Origin: an uncultured bacterium
GTDB lineage: Bacteria; Patescibacteriota; Saccharimonadia; Saccharimonadales; Saccharimonadaceae
Length of the DNA stretch: 12,379 bases
Assembly: GCA_937930585.1 (NCBI GenBank)
Contig: CALHCA010000120.1
Location: 1-12,379 of the forward strand
Reading direction: 5' to 3'
This document shows, piece after piece, positions 7,095-12,379 of the stretch; position 1 is the stretch's first letter, and each line of letters opens with the position of its first letter. The position numbers were made by a program, and so were the translations under genes. The notes under the pieces were generated by a model. It searched no databases. It saw only the letters and a program-made list of their open reading frames with translations, and was not told the DNA's origin.

Positions 7095-8087
7095 CTATAA
7101 ACTTGGTGAATTTAAATTTGAATTTATACTTTTATAGAGTTCATTTTGCTGGACTGAAACTTCATTAAATTCATTAATTTTCGAATTGTAACTATTCACT
7201 AAATCATTAATTTTCAACCTTGAAGTTTCAAGATTTCGAATTCTCTGTAATAATTCCACACGGTCGGCGTTAAATTCTGCCTGAGTTTTATATTTTCCAG
7301 TTTTAGCATTGCTATTAAATTCAGCAATATCATCCTCCAATTCTTTAGAATTTTCAGAGTATTTTTTTGTGGATTGCTCAACCTCCAGCTTCATTTTTTC
7401 AAGTTCAATAGTTAAAGCTTCTGCTCGGTTTTTTAAATCTTTAAAATTTTTATTATAACTTTGATAAATCCGAGCGATCTCTTTACGATTTTCGAAAAAT
7501 TTCGCATAATGCTCTTCAAGCTCTTTCGAAATTTGTGGCTGCTCAGTGCCAATTAAAGAATGAAGCTCATTGATTCGCTCACCAGGCTCAGTCCGATCAT
7601 AAGACTGCATCAACTTTTCGAAATCTGCATCTTTAACCCTCTCATACTCAGCATTAAGCAGTTTACCAATCTTATCTCGTTCACTCAAACTCATTCGCTC
7701 CCAAATTGCATGCAAAAGCTCGTGAGCCGCCGTTACCTCTTTTATACCGTCAAGTTTCGAGTTTTTTACATCATAAAGATGAATTTTACCCAACTTATAA
7801 CACCCCAAAATTGCTGAATCTTCTTCACGATTTTTGCAATTTTCATTAAATTCCTCCGAATCTTCAACCTTTGGGTTAGAAGCGTAAAAAATTGTCTTAG
7901 CATTAGTGGTTGGTTTAATTTTATTTTCTATTTTTAAAATTTCAGAATCTGGCTTATAATTTTGTGCTGCAAAATAATCACGGATCCCGCGTTGATTAGA
8001 TAACACAAAAAATGCTACACTACTAAGAATAGTAACAACAAACAAAGTTCGAAATACTCGCCAAAAAGTTTTCTGTTGAAAAATCAT
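7095..8087 (-). CDS. Membrane-anchored putative zinc metallopeptidase with coiled-coil tail
   Basis: A 330-residue protein I cannot assign to a named family. It has a short N terminus, one hydrophobic span (about 11-30) and a long remainder predicted to be outside the cell. AAHELLHAIWE (120-130) is a clean HExxH zinc-peptidase motif (H122, E123, H126). A plausible third ligand is E174 in GERINELHSLIG, as in gluzincins, but this is inference. Two cysteines (C84, C96) could form a disulfide, which fits an exported domain. From about 185 to 325 the sequence is charged and heptad-like, with long Glu/Lys/Leu-rich helices typical of coiled coils. The gene diverges from the exported HNH nuclease, 23 bases apart, and shares its -10 box. 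No ribosome site is seen. It could be an inactive structural protein if the zinc site is incomplete. Confidence 0.7.
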   Translation of the reverse strand: MIFQQKTFWRVFRTLFVVTILSSVAFFVLSNQRGIRDYFAAQNYKPDSEILKIENKIKPTTNAKTIFYASNPKVEDSEEFNENCKNREEDSAILGCYKLGKIHLYDVKNSKLDGIKEVTAAHELLHAIWERMSLSERDKIGKLLNAEYERVKDADFEKLMQSYDRTEPGERINELHSLIGTEQPQISKELEEHYAKFFENRKEIARIYQSYNKNFKDLKNRAEALTIELEKMKLEVEQSTKKYSENSKELEDDIAEFNSNAKTGKYKTQAEFNADRVELLQRIRNLETSRLKINDLVNSYNSKINEFNEVSVQQNELYKSINSNLNSPSL

Positions 8088-8104
8088 ATCATAACCATTA
8101 TAAT
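8076..8104 (+). promoter_or_regulatory. Leaderless promoter of the HNH nuclease gene
   Basis: TTGAAA (8076-8081), 17-nt spacer, TATAAT (8099-8104), then exactly six bases before the ATG at 8111. The predicted +1 is the A of the ATG. The -35 lies inside the first codons of the divergent peptidase gene. Confidence 0.8.
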
Positions 8105-8125
8105 ATTTCTATGATAAAAAAGCAA
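8097..8125 (-). promoter_or_regulatory. Divergent promoter of the peptidase gene, sharing the same -10
   Basis: The sequence ATTATAAT is its own reverse complement, so the minus strand also carries TATAAT (8102-8097). A candidate -35 TTGCTT (8125-8120) is 17 nt upstream, inside the start of the HNH gene. Predicted +1 is about 8090, two or three bases before the ATG at 8087. Confidence 0.6.
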
Positions 8126-8788
8126 AGCATTTTTCGAAGAAGAAGAATTTTTGGTTTATTTTTTATAGCCGTAATTGCAATTGCGGCGATTTTAGCAAAT
8201 CCAGATTTTTGGCAAACTTCAAAACTAAATTCAAACAAAAAATCAGATTTTCAAACTTCTTTAACTGATTTAAACTCACTTGAAGTTAAAGGCCGTTCAC
8301 CAAAAACTGGTTATTCTCGCGAGCAATTTGGTAAAGGATGGGCAAAAGATTCTAGTGGTTGCGATACGCGAAATCGTATTTTAAAACGCGATTTAATAAA
8401 TGTCGTAGAAAATTCAGACTGTAAAATTTTAAGCGGAACTCTAAAAGACCCTTATACCGGTAAAGAAATTAATTTTTCACGCAAGCAAAATGCTTCTGCT
8501 GTTCAAATCGACCACGTCGTTGCACTTTCTGACGCTTGGCAAAAAGGTGCCCAACAATTTTCAAAAGAAAAACGAATTGAATTTGCAAATGATCCACTGA
8601 ATCTTTTAGCTTCAGACGGCCCAGCTAATCAGCAAAAAGGTGATTCCGATGCCGCTTCTTGGCTTCCTCCAAATAAAAATTTTCGCTGCGAATATATTTC
8701 TCGCCAAATTTCAATTAAGAAAAAATACTCAATTTGGGTGACTACCGCTGAAAAAACAGCAATGCAAAATATTTTGCAAAATTGCTAA
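8111..8788 (+). CDS. Exported HNH endonuclease-like protein (DUF1524/GmrSD-C type)
   Basis: Probably an extracytoplasmic nuclease. Residues 1-12 are strongly basic (KK...RRRR), followed by a hydrophobic segment (about 13-29): a signal peptide or membrane anchor. The catalytic region is at 128-187: QIDHVVAL with D134-H135, then FANDPLNLLASDGPANQQKGDSDAASWLPP, where N160, N164, N173 and K176 match the HNH-family pattern of secreted actinobacterial nucleases. Four cysteines (C84, C104, C193, C225) could give two disulfides, in line with export. Length is 225. The start is leaderless (TATAAT-6 nt-ATG) with no ribosome site. The gene diverges from the putative metallopeptidase and converges on rnhB-yraN with stop codons overlapping by 4 bases. 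Uptake of nucleotides from foreign DNA would suit a CPR cell, but that is inference. Confidence 0.85.
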   Translation: MIKKQSIFRRRRIFGLFFIAVIAIAAILANPDFWQTSKLNSNKKSDFQTSLTDLNSLEVKGRSPKTGYSREQFGKGWAKDSSGCDTRNRILKRDLINVVENSDCKILSGTLKDPYTGKEINFSRKQNASAVQIDHVVALSDAWQKGAQQFSKEKRIEFANDPLNLLASDGPANQQKGDSDAASWLPPNKNFRCEYISRQISIKKKYSIWVTTAEKTAMQNILQNC

Positions 8789-9774
8789 TCATTAATTTCA
8801 AACCAATCAAACTTTTTAAAATTCTCACCCTCAACTATTGCCGCAGCAAGCCGCATTTCATTATTTTTTAACTTATTTTTATGGGCAAAAAATTCCGCTG
8901 CAAATCGCATTTGGCTAATCTTCTTCTTTGAAATTGCAGCTTTTCCACCTCCAAAATCATCATTTTTTCGAAATTTAACCTCTGTAAAATAGTAATTTTT
9001 ACCATTTTTCGAAATAATATCAATTTCGCAAAATTTTGTTCGCCAATTTCGCGCCAGAATTTCATGCTTCTCTTGTTTTAAAAATTCCGCTACAAAATCC
9101 TCAGCTTTATCACCAAGCTCTTTTGTAGTAATTTTTTCAGTTTTATTTGTCTTAAAAGTACTATTGTTCTTATTTTTAGTATTTTCTAAAAATGCTGCGA
9201 CTGGCTTAAAACTTTTGCGATGAACTTTACTCACTCCAAATTCAGATAAGGCCGCTCTGTGTTTCGATGTCCCGTATCCTGCGTGATTTTCAAAGCCAAA
9301 AGGTGCAAACTCAGGTTTCTTTGAAAGTTCTGCCATAAAATTATCCCTCGCAACTTTTGCGCAAATTGCAGCCGCAGAAACGCTTGAAATCAGTAAATCA
9401 GCCTTTTTAAGGGTTGAAGTATATTTTTCAAGCGGAGTGCCTTCTAAAAAGTTTACAGTGCCGTCAATGATAATTTCATCAAATTTGATATTTTGTTTTT
9501 TACATTTTATCTGCGCTTCCTTAACTGCTCGCTTTGTCGCAAGCTTTAAAGTGGCACTCAAACCAATTTCATCAAGGTCATCATTTGAAACCCAACCCAA
9601 GCCAATAATCGCAGAACTTTTGGAAATCTCTGCCGACAGCTTCTCTCTCTGCTTTTTCGAAAGAGCTTTTGAATCTGTCAGCCCTTTAATTTTAGCATTA
9701 TTCAAAACGCAAGCACCCACAACTAAAGGACCAGCCCACGCTCCACGACCAACTTCATCAATCCCGAGAATCAT
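8785..9774 (-). CDS. rnhB: Fusion of ribonuclease HII and YraN (UPF0102) nuclease-like domain
   Basis: Two proteins in one 329-residue chain. Residues 1-195 are RNase HII, which removes RNA from RNA/DNA hybrids and single ribonucleotides from DNA. Its catalytic acids are D6-E7 (GIDEVGRG), D104 (IIIDGTVNF) and D126 (KKADLLIS), with AAAICAKVARD and HAGYGTSKH also intact. A polar linker (about 196-215, Asn/Lys/Thr-rich) leads to YraN (about 216-329), with GDKAEDFVAEFL, RNWRTKFCEIDII (E250, D252) and FTEVKFR (E265, K267), the PD-(D/E)xK endonuclease-like core. In many bacteria rnhB and yraN are separate neighbouring genes, so fusion suggests joint action. The start overlaps the upstream membrane protein gene by 17 bases with no clear ribosome site, so translation is probably coupled. 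I see no frameshift or broken stop at the junction. Confidence 0.93.
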   Translation of the reverse strand: MILGIDEVGRGAWAGPLVVGACVLNNAKIKGLTDSKALSKKQREKLSAEISKSSAIIGLGWVSNDDLDEIGLSATLKLATKRAVKEAQIKCKKQNIKFDEIIIDGTVNFLEGTPLEKYTSTLKKADLLISSVSAAAICAKVARDNFMAELSKKPEFAPFGFENHAGYGTSKHRAALSEFGVSKVHRKSFKPVAAFLENTKNKNNSTFKTNKTEKITTKELGDKAEDFVAEFLKQEKHEILARNWRTKFCEIDIISKNGKNYYFTEVKFRKNDDFGGGKAAISKKKISQMRFAAEFFAHKNKLKNNEMRLAAAIVEGENFKKFDWFEIND

Positions 9775-10660
9775 TTTTTTGCCTATCTTTATATATTATC
9801 GCAACTTTATAAGCAAACATGATAGATTCAAAACCACTAATAGAGACAAATGTTAAAATTATAAGCCTATCCAAAACTAATTCTGACGCATTTGAGTTTC
9901 TTAAATAAAAGTATAGAATACACCCAATAATCTGAATAATGTATTGCAATTTTATAAACTTTAGTCTATAAGATATTATCTTATCTTCTTTTAGTTTCGA
10001 ACTTTGCCTCTTAAAAATAGCTTGAAATATAGCAAAAAGAATAAATGAAATTATTACAGAATACGCAATACTATCACGATAAGTATAAAATGCTATATTA
10101 AGATCAAAATCCTTTATAAGTAAAATAAAAACTGCAAGATAAGATACAAAAATTGGAATGTATAGTAAAGTTTTTGACTCCATAATTTCCTTATTTTTCG
10201 CATAGAATTCAGTCTTCTCTTTTCTAATTTCTTCATCTTCAATATCTTTCAACTCCTTATTGCCAAAAAATTGGAGAAATCTATAAGAAAGCATAAAGAT
10301 TTGACTAAATATAAATCCATAAAATAATATAATTAGAGCAAGAGCAGCTATGGCAATAAGAGCCAGTAGGGCAAGAGGACCGAGATGGATAAGGGCACTT
10401 ATAGCTCCAATAATAAGCTCCAAAATAGCCAAAATATAAGTTATTTTCATAATTCTGTTTCGAATTTTCTTGGCTTTTTTAAATCCAAGATAACCTTTTA
10501 GCTTTTTGAAAATAAGTATAGCCATACAGCAAAGAATAAAAGTTACAAAACTAGTTATTGCAAGATGAAAAAGAATTCCAAAATTGAAGAGATTACTTAG
10601 CACTTTGTTTAAAAAGATAAATATAGTTAGAAATATAACTAAAAAAGGAATATAAACCAT
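9758..10660 (-). CDS. Polytopic membrane protein, unknown function
   Basis: A protein of 300 residues with about eight hydrophobic spans (from the ATG: roughly 1-17, 28-51, 72-90, 92-120, 165-183, 197-216, 238-253 and 264-288). A charged cytoplasmic-type loop lies at about 134-163 (KELKDIEDEEIRKEKTEFYAKNKE). I recognise no transporter, enzyme or polymerase motif. The frame could start at a GTG two codons earlier (10666), but I chose the ATG at 10660. TATAAT (10673-10668) puts transcription start at 10661 or 10660, downstream of that GTG, and no ribosome site exists. It is richer in A+T and in ATA codons than its neighbours. The TGA stop lies inside the rnhB-yraN gene (17-base overlap), so the two are one transcription unit, though their functions need not be linked. 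Confidence 0.75.
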   Translation of the reverse strand: MVYIPFLVIFLTIFIFLNKVLSNLFNFGILFHLAITSFVTFILCCMAILIFKKLKGYLGFKKAKKIRNRIMKITYILAILELIIGAISALIHLGPLALLALIAIAALALIILFYGFIFSQIFMLSYRFLQFFGNKELKDIEDEEIRKEKTEFYAKNKEIMESKTLLYIPIFVSYLAVFILLIKDFDLNIAFYTYRDSIAYSVIISFILFAIFQAIFKRQSSKLKEDKIISYRLKFIKLQYIIQIIGCILYFYLRNSNASELVLDRLIILTFVSISGFESIMFAYKVAIIYKDRQKNDSRD

Positions 10661-10667
10661 AAACACG

Positions 10668-10673
10668 ATTATA
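10668..10673 (-). promoter_or_regulatory. -10 box of the membrane protein/rnhB-yraN unit
   Basis: A perfect TATAAT on the minus strand, in AGTGTATAAT as before rel, ends seven bases before the ATG at 10660. A possible -35 TTGTTT is 16 nt upstream. It makes the mRNA leaderless or nearly so and decides the start codon. Confidence 0.65.
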
Positions 10674-10771
10674 CACTATACTACGAAAAAAACAATATTT
10701 ATCTTAACTTTAATATTTTTACCATTTTTTAAATATACTATCCATAATAAATATTGAATTCCAGATAAATA

Positions 10772-10798
10772 AAAATCGCCCAAAGTTTGAGCGATTTT
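10772..10798 (-). terminator. Intrinsic terminator of the rplJ-rplL operon
   Basis: Stem AAAATCGC (10772-10779) with GCGATTTT (10791-10798), extended inward by CAA/TTG after a C-A mismatch. On the minus strand the hairpin follows the rplL stop by about 40 nt and is followed by a T-rich run. Confidence 0.85.
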
Positions 10799-10836
10799 CA
10801 AAAATCTAAATTAGGTCGATTTGATTTATATTAAAA

Positions 10837-11202
10837 TTAAGCAAGCTCAACAGTTGCGCCAGCTTCTTCAAGTTTCTTTTTAGCTTCTTCAGCTTCATCT
10901 TTAGAAACTTTTTCTTTAACTGGTGCTGGAGCACCGTCAACGATAGCTTTAGCTTCACCAAGTCCAAGACCTGTAATTTCTTTAACTGCTTTAATAACAG
11001 CAACTTTTTGCGCACCAGCATCTTTCAAAGTAACTGTAAATTCTGTTTTTTCGTCAGCAGCGTCAGCAGCACCGGCAGTAGCGGCAACAGCAACAGCAGC
11101 TGGTTCAATTCCATATTCCTCTTTGAGGTGTTCTTTCAATTCGTTAGCTTCAAGAATAGTCAATTTTACCAATTCTTCAGCCAATTTTTTAATGTCAGCC
11201 AT
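10837..11202 (-). CDS. rplL: 50S ribosomal protein L7/L12
   Basis: The multi-copy stalk protein that recruits and activates translation GTPases. The length of 121 is normal. The N-terminal dimerisation and L10-binding helices (about 1-32, [21 protein letters not shown]) are followed by an Ala/Val-rich flexible hinge (about 34-50) and the globular C-terminal domain (about 53-121), with [20 protein letters not shown] and the factor-binding helix [22 protein letters not shown] lies 7 nt before the ATG. The gene follows rplJ by 45 nt in the conserved rplJ-rplL order and is closed by a terminator. Confidence 0.98.
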   Translation of the reverse strand: MADIKKLAEELVKLTILEANELKEHLKEEYGIEPAAVAVAATAGAADAADEKTEFTVTLKDAGAQKVAVIKAVKEITGLGLGEAKAIVDGAPAPVKEKVSKDEAEEAKKKLEEAGATVELA

Positions 11203-11247
11203 TTTTGACTCCTTTAAAAATTTAAGTGGTTAATATTCTAAAATAAA

Positions 11248-11757
11248 TTAATTGGTTGCTTTTCGAAATTCCAAATCTTCGTTTGTAAGACCACCAGCAA
11301 TCGCGTTGATTGGCGAAAGAAGTGTATCCACAATTTGACCAATAAGTTGGTCTTTGCTTGGAAGTTCTGAAAGTGTAGTAACAGTTGCAGTATCCATTAC
11401 ATCACCGTTGTCAGCAAACGCACCAACAAGTTTCATTTCTGGGTGATTTTTTGCAAATTTACCCAAAACTTGCGCAGCGGCAATCTCATCTTCGCTTGAA
11501 ATTGCATAAACGAGTTGGCCTTTTAGTGCAGAAGTATCAGATTCTTTCAAAGCTTCAACTTCTTGCATTGCAACACGCACTAGGCGGTTTTTAACAACTT
11601 TGATTTGAACGCCAGCTTCGCGAGCTTCTTTTCGAAGTTCTTGAAGGTCAGCAACTGTCAAACCTTTATATTCAGCAAAAGCTGTCATTTTTGCGTCTTT
11701 AAGAGCGGCGCTTAATTCAGCAACCAATTGGTTCTTTTTATCGCGTGATAATGCCAT
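11248..11757 (-). CDS. rplJ: 50S ribosomal protein L10
   Basis: Base of the ribosomal stalk; its C-terminal helix carries the L7/L12 dimers. The length of 169 is normal. The N-terminal rRNA-binding part shows the family sequence from LSRDKKNQLVAEL through FAEYKGLTVADLQELRKEAREAG to IKVVKNRLVRVAM. The middle has the usual LKGQLVYAISSED. AAGGAG lies 6 nt before the ATG. Upstream is an L10-leader type structured RNA (11836-11911), through which the L10-(L12) complex is known to repress its own operon in many bacteria. It is first gene of rplJ-rplL. Confidence 0.98.
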   Translation of the reverse strand: MALSRDKKNQLVAELSAALKDAKMTAFAEYKGLTVADLQELRKEAREAGVQIKVVKNRLVRVAMQEVEALKESDTSALKGQLVYAISSEDEIAAAQVLGKFAKNHPEMKLVGAFADNGDVMDTATVTTLSELPSKDQLIGQIVDTLLSPINAIAGGLTNEDLEFRKATN

Positions 11758-11912
11758 AAAAACTCCTTTTTTGGTTAATATTCTTCGACCTAATTGTTAA
11801 GATTCTGGCGTTTTGAAAGCCTCCCTTCAAAACTCGTTGGCAGATAGAAAAAGTATTCCTCGGTAGCAGATTAAGCCTAGTTAACGCGAGGCGGCTACTG
11901 TCTCTGGCAACT
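11758..11912 (-). ncRNA. L10 leader: autoregulatory 5' UTR of rplJ-rplL
   Basis: On the minus strand the transcript begins almost exactly at the structure. GTTGCCAGA (11911-11903) pairs with TCTGCCAAC (11844-11836) with one C-C mismatch. The enclosed region carries AGACAG and CTACCGAGG (11866-11858), resembling conserved parts of the Rfam L10 leader. A second hairpin, GTTTTGAA (11833-11826) with TTCAAAAC (11817-11810), follows without a T run, so control is more likely by translation than by termination. Position directly before rplJ supports the call; the family assignment is from memory of the consensus. Confidence 0.8.
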
Positions 11913-11918
11913 TGTTTT

Positions 11919-11947
11919 ATTTTAACACAAAAAAACTAAAATTTCAA
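11919..11947 (-). promoter_or_regulatory. Promoter of the rplJ-rplL operon
   Basis: On the minus strand: TTGAAA (11947-11942), 17-nt spacer, TAAAAT (11924-11919) with TGT before it (extended -10). Predicted +1 is near 11912, at the foot of the L10 leader stem. Confidence 0.85.
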
Positions 11948-11991
11948 GTGTTTTAAGCTCAAAAATCTTGAAAAAATATCTAATTTTATTA

Positions 11992-12020
11992 TTGACATGT
12001 TAGATTTTTTTTGCTATACT
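11992..12020 (+). promoter_or_regulatory. Near-consensus promoter of the structured RNA
   Basis: Consensus TTGACA (11992-11997), exact 17-nt spacer, TATACT (12015-12020) with TGC before it (extended -10). This is the closest match to the sigma-70 consensus in the window. Predicted +1 is near 12027. It diverges from the rplJ promoter; the two -35 boxes are 44 bp apart. Confidence 0.88.
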
Positions 12021-12026
12021 TTAATA

Positions 12027-12259
12027 GTTATTATTTATTGAAAGTTTATTTTAGACACGATAAATATAAAGATGGCGAAGTAGTATTCATCGAAGATCTT
12101 GAAAAATAACGCAATAAATGATAACTAAAAACTTCCGAAGAAAGGAGGCAATTCTGTTTTATAAACTATTGCCGTAGTTTATAAAATGAATCATATCTTC
12201 GCTGGTGAGAGGTTATTTATTCATTACGGTTACGCTTATTCTTGCGTAGCCGTTTTTTT
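12027..12259 (+). ncRNA. Candidate structured non-coding RNA or attenuator leader, about 230 nt
   Basis: Bounded by the near-consensus promoter (+1 about 12027) and a strong intrinsic terminator. Internal structure: hairpin TTTTATAAACTA (12157-12168) with TAGTTTATAAAA (12175-12186), 12 bp perfect, loop TTGCCG. The loop can pair with upstream GGCAA (12147-12151) as a pseudoknot. Long-range helices GCGAAG (12075-12080) with CTTCGC (12197-12202) and ATTCAT (12085-12090) with ATGAAT (12186-12191). ATGAAT can instead pair with a second ATTCAT (12219-12224) beside the terminator, so two folds compete. An AGGAGG (12143-12148) has no start codon at proper distance. Only very short frames exist. It does not show the tmRNA, RNase P or SRP signatures I know; a 6S-like or riboswitch-type leader remains possible. 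Confidence 0.65.
12226..12259 (+). terminator. Strong intrinsic terminator of the structured RNA
   Basis: ACGGTTACGC (12226-12235) pairs with GCGTAGCCGT (12244-12253), 10 bp with one G-T wobble and an 8-nt loop, followed by a run of seven T. Confidence 0.92.
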
Positions 12260-12379
12260 ATTGCGTGAAATTAGACCACTCTAAACTGAAAAGAATAAGC
12301 ACCAACAGAATATCATATACATCTACTGCTGTTTTTTTGCCACCACCGAGTATTTTCTTACAGCGAATTTAATAATTTA
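12260..12379. other. Right-edge stretch with no recognised gene
   Basis: The 120 bases after the terminator hold no convincing coding region on either strand: no frame open to the window edge has a start codon with a ribosome site. A weak AACAG (12305-12309) / CTGTT repeat followed by a T run at 12331-12339 is too loosely paired to call a terminator. If a plus-strand gene begins just beyond the edge, the upstream RNA could be its leader. Confidence 0.4.

Noticed and set aside
8764..8777. 14-bp palindrome GCAAAATATTTTGC near the end of the HNH gene
   Set aside because: It is within coding sequence, A+T-rich and lacks a T run, so I do not call it a terminator or operator.
8785..8788. Stop codons of HNH and rnhB-yraN overlap by four bases with no terminator visible
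   Set aside because: Striking compactness, but short convergent overlaps are common in small genomes and no specific function is implied.
10661..10666. GTG start two codons upstream for the polytopic membrane protein
   Set aside because: It lies one base after the TATAAT box, before the predicted transcription start.
10806..11021. Minus-strand frame overlapping rplL, Leu/Lys-rich
   Set aside because: Out-of-frame shadow of the Ala/Lys-rich rplL gene, with no start signal.
12118..12284. Short plus-strand frames in the structured RNA: 19 codons from 12118 and 32 codons from 12186
   Set aside because: Neither has a ribosome site at a proper distance, and the second reads through the terminator hairpin. 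A leader-peptide role is not excluded but has no support.
12335..12379. Minus-strand coding tail at the right edge (…KYSVVAKKQQ)
   Set aside because: An in-frame stop lies at the last three bases of the window, so it is not a gene entering from outside.
1..12379. CRISPR array, insertion sequence, tRNA gene or prophage
   Set aside because: I saw no regularly spaced direct repeats, transposase motifs, cloverleaf with T-arm, or phage structural genes.
1..12379. Alternative code with TGA read as glycine
   Set aside because: TGA ends the membrane protein gene at a sensible place overlapping rnhB, and no gene has an internal TGA at a conserved position.

Overview
The window is low in G+C (roughly a third by eye), tightly packed and mostly housekeeping. 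It looks like a small-genome Candidatus Patescibacteria (CPR) bacterium, most plausibly Candidatus Saccharibacteria (TM7). That assignment is inferred from gene repertoire, compactness and short regulatory spacers, because no rRNA marker is present. TAA, TAG and TGA all appear as stops (TGA ends the membrane protein at 9758), so the code is standard and not the TGA=Gly code of Gracilibacteria/Absconditabacteria.

Layout, left to right. (1) 1-2082, minus strand: gap -> rpiB -> rpe, a compact operon of glycolysis and the non-oxidative pentose phosphate pathway, read from a promoter near 2115. (2) 2156-2552, plus strand: a small single-span membrane protein with its own good promoter, a structured 5' UTR of about 130 nt and a terminator shared with the convergent rel gene. 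(3) 2559-4115, minus: a short Rel/SpoT (p)ppGpp enzyme. (4) 4185-8087, minus: metallopeptidase-like protein -> radA -> yacL-like PIN-TRAM protein -> ppa, closed by a clear terminator. (5) 8111-8788, plus: an exported HNH nuclease, divergent from the peptidase-like gene. (6) 8785-10660, minus: polytopic membrane protein -> RNase HII fused to YraN. (7) 10772-11947, minus: rplJ-rplL with an L10 leader and terminator. (8) 11992-12259, plus: the best promoter of the window drives about 230 nt of apparently non-coding, highly structured RNA ending in a strong intrinsic terminator. From 12260 to the right edge I see no gene.

Two modes of translation start are visible. The gap, rpiB, rpe, ppa, yacL-like, rplJ, rplL and small membrane protein genes have Shine-Dalgarno sequences. 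The rel, radA, HNH nuclease and polytopic membrane protein genes, and probably the metallopeptidase, have none. Instead a -10 hexamer lies 6-9 nt before the start codon, so their mRNAs should be leaderless or nearly so. The nuclease and peptidase genes even share one palindromic -10 box in opposite directions.

Functionally the window combines carbon metabolism, the stringent response, pyrophosphate removal, DNA repair, RNA/DNA hybrid removal and ribosomal stalk synthesis. It also holds an exported nuclease and a membrane-anchored putative peptidase that would suit a host-dependent scavenger, though that lifestyle link is inference. The most promising undescribed items are the structured RNA at 12027-12259, the leaderless promoter pattern with its shared divergent -10, and the strong over-representation of the palindrome TTCGAA.
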